From the NCBI GenBank assembly GCA_910574455.1, contig CAJSYZ010000012.1, positions 1,605,317 through 1,669,316 on the forward strand: 64,000 bases of DNA. Reading direction: 5' to 3'. The DNA is from Trichaptum fuscoviolaceum (taxonomy: Eukaryota; Basidiomycota; Agaricomycetes; Hymenochaetales; Trichaptaceae). The notes under the pieces are model-generated. The model made no database searches, was not told where the DNA came from, and was given only the letters and a program-made list of their open reading frames with translations. The position numbers and the translations under genes are program-made. Below are positions 41,185-55,450 of this stretch, one piece after another; position 1 is the first letter of the stretch; each line of letters starts with the position of its first letter.

Positions 41185-44100
41185 TTTTTTTTTTTTTATT
41201 ATTCTTTTGCTTTATTATTCCTGCAGTATAGCTAAGTACATGACCTATCTACAACGGAGGCGCCCGTCATCGAGGTAAACTACGAAACTGGGCGGGAGGT
41301 GCCCGCCACCAAAGGTGGCAGCTAAGTGGGCGCACCGCCTATTAAAGAAGGGAAGGGAAGAGGAGAGATTGGTTTACATATCACCACGCCCATGTCAAGG
41401 CGCAGGTGAACCTACACTACAAGCACAAACGAAGTTTAGAAAAGAGGGCACGTCCGGGCACAGTACCTGGGCGTTAACCTGGGTAAAGCACCGTTCTGTC
41501 TGGGATCGCTGGTGCCTCATACATAACAAAGAAGTGAGTTGCATCAAAGATCAAGAGGAGGGTCTGAAACGTGACCGTTAAAATCATAAAGATCCGGGTC
41601 CGTGTCCTGAGTGCGTGGTCCAAGGGCGCGCCGTACGTACACACGAAGGGTCGTCAGGTCCATGTCCTGGTCGGTTGGGAGGCCATCTAGCTCCATCATC
41701 GCAAATGCAAGGCGGATGGCAGCTGAGGTGCGCTGAGTGGGGCGGTCGAGATGCCTAGTGAACTTAAGCCACTTGTGAATCACATCGATGAGGGGTTCAT
41801 CTGCCCACTCTGTGTGGTGGGCTGGGAGTGGGGTGCCTTTAGGCCAGACCTTACCAATCCAAGGGCGGAATGTCTCGCAACCACCAAGTATGTGGGCAGC
41901 GGTCTGGGCAGGCCAAGGTGGGTGATTGTGCCAACGACAGTAGGTGATCAGGCCGTTTCTGCGCCTATATTCTGGGCTCATGCGCATCCAGTACGCCCCG
42001 AAGGGGCCAGCGCAGCAGAGGACTTGAGCAACTGCTGAAATCTCAGCGCGGGGGTAGGTGTCTGACATCTCCATGAGTGCGCGCGGACGTCGTTTTGGTG
42101 GGCCAGTGATTGCCAAGTATTTGTCGGCAGTTGAGGCAGTGGCATGGGCGAGATGGGCCTCCCATTGCTTCTGGGCATTGAGGGTGTTCTGCTCGCGGAG
42201 GGCGGATATCGAAGGTAGGGAAGATGAGGGTGGCAGTTCTGTGTCTTTCTTTGCCTCTTCATCAGCCCATTCGTTTCCTGGGACGCCTGAGTGACCCGGG
42301 CACCAGTGAAACTCGATTTTGAGGTTGGGGTGAATGTCCAGCAGGTTGGTGATGCCTGCTTTCCAAGCGAGTAGTAAGTGGGCGCCAGGTGCTGATGGCC
42401 AGTCGCGGACAAGGCGAAGGGCAGTTAGCGAATCTGACATGAAGACGATGGACTCCACTTCCAGGAGGTGGCGGCCGAAGTGAGAGGCAGCCCACGCTGG
42501 AGCAGACGCAAGGGAGAAGATCTCAGCGTCAGTGGCAGTGGCGATTTTGGGGGAAGTGCAGTGTCTGAAGCCCAAGCGATGTTGACCGCGCATGGCGACA
42601 ATTGCTGAGCCAGACTTGTGCTCGAGTCTGGAGCCGTCTGTGAAAATCTGGACGGAGGTGGTGGTGCACAGAGAGTTGGCAGATGAGACAAACGCCTGGC
42701 GAGTGTCAGTGTCAACGGGACCGGCAGGGATGGCAAATTTGAGGCGTCCTCCAGCAAAAGCAAGTGGATCCTCCCAGGGAGAGTGTGTGTACGCAGGGAC
42801 CTGTTGGGCAATCGGGACACGGTCGGCAAGCGAAGAAGAATACAGGCGGGGTTTTTGTGCTACAGGAATAGCACGTCTACCTACAGAATGTGGAGTGCGC
42901 CAAAGGCGAAGAGCATGATTAGTTTTAAGATAATTGAAATAAAACTGAAACGGGGGCATAGAGCAAAGATAATTGGTGCTTAGCGGTGAAGCGCCTCGGT
43001 AAACACCAAGGATCCACCTGCAAGCGGTGTTTTGGACACCCTGTAGACGAGCCACAAGGATCTTCTGGCGGGTGCCAGTGTACCAAACCGGCGCAGCCCA
43101 TGCAAGGACTGTTCTGATGCAGGCTGAGTAAAGCTGGCGAAGGTTGAGGGCGGACATGCCTCGCTCTGTGTTGGCGAGCAGGCGAATGGCAGCGAGTGTT
43201 GAGAGGCCCTTGGAGCGCATGCGCTCAACATGGGGTTTGAAAGACAAGGCCGGATCCCACCAGATCCCCAACCACCGAAGTGGGATGGAGGGCTTAATGA
43301 GAGTGTCCTTGTCGAGTTGGACGCCCCGGGAGTCCCAGCCGCGATATCTGTGGCGACGCCCAGGGGGGTGGAAATGGAGGAGCTCGGTCTGCGCGGTCTC
43401 GATGTTGAGATTGATGTCGTTGAAGAGCGAGTTGAGGTGGTGATAAGCGCCTACTAAGTTCCTGCAGTTGGCGGTGACTGATGAGCCGGTGATGGCAATC
43501 ATGTGGTCGTCGACGTATGCTAGGAGCTCGCAGTCAGGGTGGCGGAACCGCTGAATCGCAATAGCTGCAAAAAGAGTGGAGAGAATGGGTGAGACAGGGG
43601 AGCCCTGAGGCGTCCCAAAGTCCGGTTTACGGACACTAGGGAGTGTGGTGCCATCAAAAGAGATAGCAGCCTCCCGCCCGGTCATGAAAGAAAGGCACCA
43701 GTCCGCCATGTCTGGCGAACAGCCTAACTCCAAGAGCCGGTGGTGGAGGTGTTGTGGATGGACCGAGTCAAAGAAGCCTTGTATGTCCACCGCTAGGACA
43801 GAGCACACTTTGTCTTCCGACTGGGCTTTCTCCACAATCTGTAAAAGGCGTTGGGCAGTGTCATAGACAGAATGCCCTTGACGACCGCCGTACTGGTTTG
43901 GGGGAAGCCAGTTCTGGGTGTTAGCCAGAAACTGGAGACGGTTAGCAAGAATCTTCTCAAGGAGTTTCCCTAGGGTCTCCTCAAGAGTAATCGGTCTGTA
44001 ATAGAGCATGACACGGGTGCACCTGCAGGTGCACCCGGATCCGTGATGCGCAGGTACCTGCGCAAAAAAACTGATACCTGGATCCGACCCGGAACCGTGG

Positions 44101-44551
44101 GAAACGGATCCGGGTCTACCTGGACCCGTTACCTGCAGGTATTGCAGGTACCTGATGCAACCCGCAGGTATTTAAAGTAAGTAGTGTAGTAATAAGATAT
44201 AAATATAAATAACAACATACCATGTATCCCGGAGATGGGAGTGTAGCAGGAGTGGGGATGGGCGTGGGTGTGCGCCATCGTTCGATACCTGCTCGGAGAG
44301 TGAGATCCGGATGGGCTTGAAGAGAGCGAGGAGGCAGCGGACCTGGACGACGGCGGTGAGCGCCGAGGGTTTGCAACGGTGGAAGTTGGCAACAGTGCGT
44401 ACCGCTTGTGGGGCGGCATCATGAGTACAGGCGACGGTGGGTGTTGCGGATGCTGGACGAGCGGGATCAACGACATTAGTGTGAAGAAGGTAAGTGAAAA
44501 GCAAAAAAAAGACATACCAGAAGACCAGTTGAACCTCTGCAGTACGAGATT

Positions 44552-45383
<832 letters not shown>

Positions 45384-47258
45384 TCATCGTAGTCGGCGGG
45401 GTCAAGAGGTTGAGTATAACTTCCATAGAGAGCTTCGACATAGCTCGGAAGTAGTCATGTCGAGTAGAATGTGAGTGAAAGTAATGGCACATTGTTGCGT
45501 TCGTCGCGCTCAAGGTGGGCGCACGTGATTTACCGGGTACCTGCAGGTACCCGGTCAGGTACCTGGACAAAAAATATGCAAACCTGGACCTGCAGGTAAG
45601 CGTGGGAACCAGGTACCTGCGCACAGGTGCACCTGGAACCGCAGGTATTTGAGCGCAGGTACCTGCAGGTACCCACAGGTGACCTGTACCCGTGTCATGC
45701 TCTAGTCTGTAAGACCGAGGAGAGAATTGGTCCTTCTTGTTTGGCTTCCTGAGCATTACTACCTTTGTTATCCGCCAGCACGCTGGGTGGTGGCCCAAGC
45801 GCAGACAGTCGTTGAACAAAGATAGCACCTCCTTAGCGAAGGATCCAATCACCCACTTGAGGGGACGGTATCCGACGCCCGAGGGGCCAGGAGCAGACAA
45901 GTTGGAAGTGCCGGCCAGGGTGTCCATAAGCTCTTTCATGAGTATGGGAGGCGCCGCTGCAGTAGGTGGGGGCAGCGGGCGTAAGCCCGCTGCTGGGAGT
46001 GGTGGGGGAGGGGGAAAGTATGTGGAATGGAACAACTCAGCTTTCTCCTGCTCAGAAGTGGTGAAGGTGCCGTCTGGTTTCCTCAGCGATGGCACAGGAG
46101 TGGGACGGATGCCAAGGCCACGCTTGGCCCAGCTCCAGATGTTGGTGGAATTGGCGTCTTTGACCTGTTCTGCATAGAACACGCGACGCGCTGCTCTGGT
46201 GGTGGCTTTGAAGGCGCGTTTAGCAGCGGCGCGCAAACGGGCGGTAGGGGCGTCCTTAATTGCCGCGAGTGAGGATGAGCACTCAGGGGACCACCAGGGG
46301 ACCTCTGTCTTGGAGCGCTTTCTGGGTTTAGTCATTGACTCCATCGCCGACACCATTGCGGATTGAATGGCTTTGGCTTTGGCATCTAGTTCAGCCTTGT
46401 CTGACGCAGGAAGCGCAAACGCCTCATGCAGCAAGGGGAAGGCAGTAGCACACCATGCCTCTCTGTCGTCATTTGACAGTCTGGGGGGCCGTGGAAGGTG
46501 GACGAACGGTCCAACTGGCACCTCCCATGTGAGTAGGGTGTGGTCTGAGAGAGCAGAGTGGGAGCTGGTGAATGTGTCCATCACCTGCTCTGGTGGGATG
46601 TTGGGCGCAGTCCAGACCATATCGATCGGACAACACGGCCCATCTTTACCCGGACGAGTGTCCACATCTGGGTGATGGGCAGGCTCATGTCCATGCTCTC
46701 GGAAGAAGTCATCCAAGGGTTGCCCCCTGTTTGACTCGGCATTGGAACATGGCAACTCTGACCAGGAACGATGCCGGCGATTGAAGTCGCCAGCAATCGT
46801 TAGGGAAGCGGCTATTGCCGGGGTGAGATTGAAGAGAAACGACTCACCTGGGTAGGTGGGGGTTGGGGCGGTGCGTTCTGGAGCCTGCTGACCATAGTAG
46901 TTGCAGAGGCGGACAGTATGGGTAGAGCGAACCTCAATAGTCAGGACATCAGTGCCATGTGACACTGCACCGACGATAGACCATGAATGTGTTGGGAGGG
47001 ACCGTGAAACGTAAGTAACCACTCGCGGACGGGTGGCCGGTGGGAGGCAGGGGACGTAACCTGGAATAGAAGGGACATTGAAGACGTCATCTCCATCTGG
47101 GTTAGTCAATGAGGGTTGGGTACCGATCTTGTACCAGGGCGGCTCCTGGATAAGTAGAAGGTGTGGGGGGCGGGGGTTGTTAGCAAGAAGAGGAAAAAGA
47201 GAATAAATTGCTGCTAATGAGTGGGCAGCATTCCACTGAAGGACACGGAGTGTGTCAA

Positions 47259-49209
47259 TCATTCTCCTTGCTCCATAGTGTCATCGGGCGAATCAGAGTC
47301 CGAATCGGACTCATCATCGTTTGGTGAAGGGGCATACTTACGCCTCTGAGGGCACTTCACAGATGTGGCTCTATGGGGGCCCTGACAGTTAGCGCAGAGA
47401 CGGGGATGGGAGCATGGAGTGCCAGCTGGAACAGCTTCCTGAGCGCAGGTTGGGCACTTCGAGCGGTGATATTTAGTGGCATGCGGACCGGCGCAATACG
47501 CACATGTTGCAGCCCCTGCTGGAATGACCAAGCGCCTGGCATCTGTCGTACTGAGAGAAGCCTGGGCGCATTGGTGGGATGGATAGGCGGAGCCGGAGTC
47601 CGAAGAGCCACACGGTCGGCTTTTTGAGGAGCTTCTCGCGTATTTCTCCTTTCTCCTTGTCTGCGAAGGTGAATACAACCGGGCAAATCTCGAGTTTCTC
47701 TTTCTCGAGTGCATCCGATTGTGCTGTGTAATGGGGGGGGACAATGTACTGGAGGTCGCTAAGGATGGGATTGCTCTGGAACTCGGCCAGCAGATCCTCC
47801 TGAGTGTACGTCGTCCGCTGACCCTTAGGAAGAGTAGTGTCCCTAGTAGGGACCATGGAAATCCTGAGGGTGGACCGCGGACGGACCCGGGTTGCAGTGA
47901 GTACCGGTGGCACTTGCATGGTACCCGTGTAGCAAATGGGAGCCAAGTGAGCACACAGGGCACCCGCATGGCTATCAAGAGTGCTTTCGACCGCCATGCC
48001 CTCAGTAGAGCCTGGACGGTTAGTGAACGTGCATACGATACGGCCTTTAGTGTTGAAAACCGCAGACCGCACCAGAAGACGCTTTGTGGTGGGCAGCTCA
48101 GCAAAGAAATTACGTACCGCTGTAGTAAGGGCGGCACCAGACTTGCGCTTAGCTGCTGGGATGTAGGGGTTAGCTGTAAACACCAAGGTCGGCTCCTTGG
48201 CATACATCTTGGGTGGTGGGGGTGAGGCACGTCCTGTGGAGGGCGCCTTCTTGGGAGTGGTCCTGCCCTTGGCCTGAGGGGCTGGGGTGGTAGTAACCGG
48301 GGGTGCTGGGGCAGTAGTGGCTGCCACCTGAGTGTAGGTGAGTGGGACTGGGGCCGGGGCTACCTGGGGGGGTGGCGGCGGGTTGATGCGAGGGGGGCAA
48401 GGTGGAGGCCGGTCGAGTAGAGTCTGCACCTGTCTGGAGAGGGTGCCAACATCGCCGTTCAACTTACTGATGGTTGCATTCTGCTTCTGCATAACGCGCA
48501 CATCCTTGATCAGCTGTGCAAGAGCCTTGTTCATAGTAGCCATGCTCTTGCTAGATGCTGGGTCGTCATCTGAAGTGGAAGGGGGTACAAATGGTGGGGG
48601 GAGTGGGACGCCGGTTTCGGCGTGGTGAAGTTGGAAAGCAGCTGCTGCATGATCAACATACTGCTTGACGTCGGGGTTAGCATCCTTCCCATCCACAAGG
48701 GTTGCCAGCATTGTGTAGGTGGCTGCATACAGTCCACCTAGTGTGTTGGCATTCAACATCATTCGTTCGTGGGTGGTCTTGCTCACGTCCGAAAAGTTGG
48801 CCGTGAGCTGGTCAGAGAGGGTGTCCCAGAGGTGGTACATGCCATGTATTAGTGCCATCTCATGTTCCGGAACGGAATCAGTGGGGGGAGCAGGGCGCCC
48901 CGGTAGTGGGGACAGGACAGAGGCCGTACGCTTCTCACCCGCGCGCGGTGTTGCCGGGAAGGCCAACGGCATACCAGCATCAGAGCTAGGTGGGAGTGGT
49001 GAGGAGGGTGGTAGTATATCGAGTTCCCTTTGTCTGAGCTGTACAGGCGAGTCCAGAGCCGAGGGGACGGGGGTGGCGGTCGATGTCGTTGCCGGGGCAA
49101 CAACGGTGACCGAGGGAGATTGGCCAGTGGCGGCGGCAGCAGCAGACGCTGACGACCGACCAGGTTTGGCCGCGATAGACGGTTTCTTAGATGTGTGGCT
49201 GTCTGCCAT
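47259..49209 (-). pseudogene. LINE Q ORF1, frameshifted
   Basis: Starts MADSHTSKKPSIAAK at 49209. It is 11 bp shorter than the P reading frame. The deletion lies near 47507, between the first and second zinc knuckles (TGATGGGGGCC of P is missing), and shifts the frame before CAYCAGPH. The first knuckle is also damaged (YDRCQALGH for CDRCQALGH). The last residues and the ATGA overlap with ORF2 are kept. Confidence 0.9.
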
Positions 49210-49296
49210 GCCTAACCGATGGGAGCGGGGGGGCTCGACCAAATCGGGAAGGTAGTGGTTAGAGGTCAAGAAGGATGGTGGGACTGGGGGGTGATA

Positions 49297-50075
49297 CATC
49301 CTTCTTGACCTCTAACCACTACCTTCCCGATTTGGTCGAGCCCCCCCGCTCCCATCGGTTAGGCATGGCAGACAGCCACACATCTAAGAAACCGTCTATC
49401 GCGGCCAAACCTGGTCGGTCGTCAGCGTCTGCTGCTGCCGCCGCCACTGGCCAATCTCCCTCGGTCACCGTTGTTGCCCCGGCAACGACATCGACCGCCA
49501 CCCCCGTCCCCTCGGCTCTGGGCTCGCCTGTACAGCTCAGACAAAGGGAACTCGATGTACTACCACCCTCCTCACCACCCCCACCTAGCTCTGATGCTGG
49601 TATGCCGTTGGCCTTCCCGGCAACACCGCGCGCGGGTGAGAAGCGTACGGCCTCTGTCCTGTCCCCACTACCAGGGCGCCCTGCTCCCCCCACTGATTCC
49701 GTTCTGGAACATGAGATGGCACTAATACATGGCATGTACCATCTCTGGGACACCCTCTCTGACCAGCTCACGGCCAACTTTGCTGACCTGAGCAAGACCC
49801 CCCACGAGCGAATGATGTTGAACGCCAGCACACTAGGTGGACTGTACGCAGCAACCTACACAATGCTGTCGACACTTGTGGATGGGAAGGATGCTAATCC
49901 CAACGTCAAAGAGTATGCTGACCGTGCGGCAGCTGCCTTCCAACAACACCACGCTGAAACCGGCGTCCCACTCCCCCCACCATTTATACCCCCCTCCACC
50001 CCAGACGACGAACCAGCATCTAGCAAGAGCATGGCCACTATGAACAAGGCTCTTGGACAGCTGATCAAGGAAGTC
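49297..50075 (+). mobile_element. LINE copy R (family 1), 5' end and part of ORF1
   Basis: Starts with the same CATCCTTCTTGACCTC as Q and stands head to head with it across 19 bp (49278-49296). ORF1 opens at ATG 49365 and runs open for 237 codons to KALGQLIKEV, where the poly(T) of LINE S begins at 50076. Confidence 0.88.
49365..50075 (+). pseudogene. LINE R ORF1, N-terminal part
   Basis: Same N-terminal region as Q ORF1 (MADSHTSKKPSIAAKPGRS, ALIHGMYHLWDTLSDQL). It has no internal stop but lacks the RNA-binding knuckles because S interrupts it. The product would be a 237-residue fragment. Confidence 0.85.
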
Positions 50076-50182
50076 TTTTTTTTTTTTTTGCTGTATTATT
50101 CCTGCAGAGTAGCTACATACATGACCTATCTACTACAGAGGCGCCCGTCATCAAGATAAACTAGAAACTGGGCGGGTGGTGC

Positions 50183-50201
50183 CCGCCGCCGAAGGCGGCG
50201 G
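50183..50201 (-). repeat. 3'-UTR hairpin of LINE S
   Basis: Read on the minus strand: CCGCCGCC TTC GGCGGCGG. Relative to family 1 both sides of one stem pair changed (A:T to G:C) while the loop is the same. Confidence 0.7.
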
Positions 50202-51708
50202 TGACAATAAGTGAGAGCACCGCCTATTAAGGAAGGGAAAAGGAAGAGGAGAAATTGGTATACATGTCACCCCGCCCATGTCAAGGCGTAGGCAAACCTA
50301 CACTACATGCGCAGACGGAAGCTTAGAAGAGAAACGGTGGCTGCTGAGCAAAATACATAGTAAATAGCAATCAGAGATCGTGAGGTAAGTCTGGAAGTTG
50401 ACCATCAAAATCATAAAGATCCGGGTCCACGTCCTGTGTCCTGGGTCCAAGGGCTCGCCTAACGTACACACGAAGGGTTGTCAGGTCCATGTCCTGGTCA
50501 GTTGGGAGGCCATCTAGCTCCATCATTGCAAATGCAAGGCGGATAGCAGCTGAGGTGCGCTCTGAGGGTCTGGTGAGATGGCCAGTGGATTTGAGCCACT
50601 TGCGAATCACATCGATGAGGGGTTCATCTGCCCACTCTGTATGGTGAGCTGATAGTGGGGCTTTGTCTGGCCAAACCTTCACAATCCAGGGGCGGAATGT
50701 TTTGCACCCACCTAGTATGTGTGCGGCGGTTTGGGCTGGCCAGGGGGGGTGGTTGTGCCAACGGCAGTAGGTGATCAGACCATGTTTGTGCCGGTATTCA
50801 GCGCTCATGCGCATCCAGTACGCCCCAAAGGGGCCAGCACAGCAAAGTACCTGAGCTACTGCTGAGATCTCAGAGCGTGGGTGGCTGTCGGACATGTGCA
50901 TGAGTGTACAAGGACGACGTGAGGGGGTGCCATTAATTGCAAGGTACTTGTCTGCAGTAGAGGCGATGGCATGGGCGAGGTGGTCCTCCCACTGTTTCTG
51001 CGCAGTAAGAGTGTTCTGCTCGCGGAGGGCGGAAATCGATGGCAGTGAGCGTGAGGGTGGCAGTTCGGTTGCCTTCTTTGCTTCAGCATCTGCCCATTCG
51101 TTGCCTGGGACGCCTGAGTGGCCAGGGCACCAGTGAAACATGATTTTGAAGGTGGGGTGGAGGTTGAGCAGGTTAGTGATACCCGCTTTCCATGACTGGA
51201 GTAGGTGGGCGCCAGGGGCCGAAGGCCAATCGCGGAACAGGCGAAGGGCGGTGAGCGAATCTGACAAGAAGATGATGGTGTCGACATCCAGAAGATGGCC
51301 TTCTAACTGAAGGGCCGCCCATACTGGTGCAGATGAGAGAGAGAAGATCTCAGCATCTGTGGCGGTTGAGATTTTGGGTGAGGCAAGGCGCCGGGATGCT
51401 AAACGATTGGTGCCATGCATGGCTACAATTGCAGAGCCCGCTCCATGCTCAAGGCGAGAGCCGTCAGTAAAGATTTGGACGGATGAGTTGGTGCAGATGG
51501 TGTTGGCAGACGCAACAAATGACTTGCGGATGTCACTGTCTACCTGGCCAGCAGGGATGGCAAATGAGAGTTGCCCTTCAGCAAAAGCAAGTGGGTCCTC
51601 CCAGGGGTGGTGTGTGTACGCAGGGACCTGTTGGACGCTGGGAACGCGGTCGGAGAGCGAAGAGGAATACAGGCGGGGTTTTTGTGCTGCAGGAATAGCA
51701 CGTCTACC

Positions 51709-54700
51709 ACCAGTACCAGCTAATAATCTTATAGAATCGCGGTAATTATCGCAACCCGATTGTATAGTTATCGCGGTAACTTCGGCAGGCTTTCGGCAGC
51801 TTGTTCTGCCTTTCAGCTCTGCCTGGGCCGCGCGTGCCGATGCTGCCTTCTCAGGGCTTTGCCCGGCAGCACGGCAGCACTTTCTTTTCATTTGAAATAA
51901 TAATTATATTAATTGCAAAGCCTGGACTACGGTCCAGGCCTAATTAAAATTTGGAATAAAAGCTAAAATATCTAAATTTAAATAGCACACGCGCCTGGGC
52001 CGGTACGCGGGCGGCGGGCGTTGCGCGCGCGCGCACGGCGGATACCAGCGCGCGCCATCCGCGTCGCTAGACCAGGCCCGCGGGTGCGACTACGGCCTTG
52101 CGGCGCGCTGCGAGAAAGCGAGCCATTGTCAGTCAATTTTTTTGCAAATGGAACACAAATAAAATGAAGATGTACCTGGATTGCTGCCACCAGCGAGCAT
52201 GCCAATGCCGCTCCTGGCTCACTCGAATGCAGCTCAGCCAAGCTAACTTCCCAACCCCCCCACCAGCTGCATGTCCTGAAGTGGATGTCGCAGCGCCGCC
52301 AGGGAATACACCGCCCGCACCTGGATGGAGCTCCTGCAGTTTGCGACGCTATCCAGCTCCTTCTGCTTCTCCTCGTGCTCCTGAATCGATGATTCCTCCG
52401 ATGCATTGAGACGTGAGCTCGTCTCGTTGACGACAGTCTAGCTTGAACTTGCCATTGGGCTCAAACTTGTCCTTGAGCTTCTCGTCGTCTAGAGAGTTGG
52501 TGTTTGTGGTGCTCTCGAGATTCTTCTGCTTCTCCTCGAACTCCGCGAGGTGTCGAGCCATGAAATTGTCTCGTTGATGCCAGTCCTCAGCTTTGCCTTG
52601 CCCTCGGGGTTGCGCTTGTCCTTGAGTTTCTCGTCGTTCAAAGAGTTGCGGAGGTCAAGAGTAAGCTCGAGGTCTCGAAAGCTGCAATTGTGCTCGCTTG
52701 TCCTTGAGCCTCTTGTCGTTCATGGAGGTACAAGGGTGTTAGGAGTAAGGCTCGAGGTCTTGAAAGCTGCGCTTGCGCTCGCTTGTCCGTGAGCTTCTCG
52801 TCGTTCAGTGAGGTACGGAGGTCGTAGGAGACTAGGAGTAAGACTCGAGGTCTCGAAAACTGCGCTTGCGAGGCTACAGCTCACGCCCGAAAGGCGAAGA
52901 GGCTGTGGAAGCGAAGCAAGACGGCGTTTGCGCGAAGCAAACACCTTCTTGCCCGTCGTCCATAGCGAGAGCTTGAAGGACAGAGCAGAAAGTGAGAACG
53001 ACGACGACGACGGTCGTGCGTGCAGATTGCGCGCCACGACCCTGAGAATCGCGTGAAATTACTACATATGGTATGTCTCAAACATTTTACCTGCTTCAAA
53101 CATATGAATAACATACACATTGAATTTTTGTTAGACACTTTGAGCTCAGGCACAATACTGTAATAGCTCTATTGTATGCTAATGTATGTGTTAAAAAAAA
53201 CGGAGGATTCAGGGTGTGTTAAAGCTGGTACAAATGGAAGGCTACACTAGAAAAGCATGATTCATGCATATTTGTTCCAACTCTTTCATTTCTATTATAT
53301 CTTACATTGCTTTCATTACTTCCGTAATTTACCGTCGTACTCTATGTACATTTATAGAACTCTCATAAAAGTTTGAGATCTCAAGACGTGTTTTAAGAGG
53401 CTACAAAAATGAAATAGTCTCAGAATTAGGCCATTTTGAGCACTTTTGGGTCAAATTTCAACATTCGCAGCTAATTACACTGTATTAATGACGCTTAAAA
53501 ATTACAGATGTGCTAGATATCATTACTAGACATGCTAATGAGACATAATCAGGCGTTATAATGAAAGTTATAAGAAAAACACTTGTGAAGTACACAAATG
53601 TATCCGAGTGTCGAACACATTTGTACAACTTCACTCGAAGTGTTGCATTTGAAGCACCACTTTCGAGTTCAAGCACTTCCACAGTACCTATCACCTTAAT
53701 TCTTTTTTATACGTCTTTAGATTACCTAGTGCTGCTACTGTACAAAAAATGAGAGTCTCAGAGACAGCCAAAAAAATACAGATGAATAAATACTGCTTGA
53801 GCAGCATTTTTAAGCATTGTTATGCTACTTGCTCAACATCAAAGTACATGAATGCTACTAAATTAAATATTATAATTTACTATTAGATTATGTCGCTTGC
53901 ACAGCATAATGTGCCTGAAGCTCACTCAAATGATTGTTTTTATTTTGAGAGAAAAGTGTGTCCGGCGATGCCTCGGATGAATGCTCCGGGAATCGCCGGA
54001 CACACTTTGAGGACGTACACATGTCGAAATACCCCTTCGACAACGTCTTTAAATTGTTTGATTCTTTCCTTTCACACAATTTTCTCATGTTTCAAATGTA
54101 TTTATATTCGCGATTGTATCTAAGCAATAAAATACACATTTCTGATACAAAAAAAGAAGAACAAGCATACTAGGATGAGCCTTTGTGTCTGTGCGTGATC
54201 TTTGTGATCAGCTTCGCACACAGACACAAAGGATCATCCTCGCCTTAATCATTCTGTCTTGCTGTGCCTCAACGCGCCTCTGCACATCTTGTGCGCATCT
54301 GTACTTCTTGCGCCGCCTCTTGTTCTCGTCACAGAGAATTTGCGTGAAGCTTGCGTTGTCTGCTGATGTGTGTCGAGTTTGGAACAAACAGGGCTGATGT
54401 TCGAGAGCCATACCGTGCGCGCTTTTGGGGCCTCTTGCTGCTAGGATCAGCGGTGGAGAGCGCGGATGGGTGTGGATGCGTATCTGAAGGACCTGCAGCC
54501 TAAGGTGTCAGTGAGGGTGTTTGCTGTGTCTGGTATCTTACAATAGCTGGTGTTGCAATCGCTTGCAAGTGCCTGACAGACACATTGAAAAGGTTTGGAT
54601 CCCTGATCAAGGTGCATCAAGATAAGCCAGGAAAAGGGAAGAAATCTCTAGCAATAATGTGTGACAGCGCCAGGCGGATGCAATTGTTGCTGTCTGCGCT

Positions 54701-55450
54701 GCGATTGCGACGTCTGCAATGAGGAAGTTGAACTTGCTTGGATTTGCTGCTGCTGTTGTGCGGCGTGCCTGGATCTTGGAAAGCGGGGAAACGATTGGCA
54801 TAAGCATCGCCCTGTGGTATCGTTGACGTCCTTGCAATGAAGATAAGGGTGAAGGTTTACGACGCACCTATAAATTGTGCAAAAGGATTTAGTCGCATTT
54901 TGAGGGTAAATTGTTAGTTTTACACACCTGCCACGTTTACGGCCTGTCTGCTCCTCCCACGCGAGTGAAATTGCGTTGACATCCTTCCAGCGTAGAATAT
55001 AGAGGAAGAGTGATGAAAAGAGAGAGAGAAAAAGACGACACAGTGGTCGTGAAAGTGAGAGAAAAGGACAAGGACGGAGTAGCAAGCGCCGGCGCTTAAT
55101 TTTGCGCAGTGTCGCAATATTAATTGTAATTTAATGGCTACGTCATATTGGAAATAAAAAAGATTTACCTACTGTGCTAACTTTGAGCTATTTTATTTCA
55201 AATTGTGAGGGGCTGGGCCCCAGTAGCTTAATTATCACAGCATATTTGCGCCGGGATCAGGACCAAGCTCAATTACCAAATTTGGCCTGGTCCTTTATGC
55301 GGGATGGCTGCCGTGAGGTGCCGTGAGGCGGCACTCCGGCATTAAGCCGCCGCGAAGCACAAAAAAGCTATGATCCCGTTACCGCGATAACTATACAATT
55401 GGGTTGCGATAATTACCGCAAATCTATTAGATTATTAGTTGGTACGGCTC
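51709..55450 (-). mobile_element. hAT-like element copy C2, in LINE S ORF2
   Basis: 3742 bp with a perfect 8-bp duplication CGTCTACC (51701-51708 and 55451-55458). It is collinear with C1 in inverse orientation, with few differences, and carries the same leader (about 54605-54981), hairpin (54173-54239), conserved inverted repeat (53958-54003), AT-rich centre without genes and HSP70 fragments. Confidence 0.92.
52290..52855 (-). pseudogene. Tandem HSP70 C-terminal fragments in C2
   Basis: Mirror of the C1 fragments: minus-strand units with LNDEKL, then SLDDEKLKDKFEPNGKFKLD and EEKQKELDSVAN-type motifs. Frames are broken between units. Confidence 0.82.
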
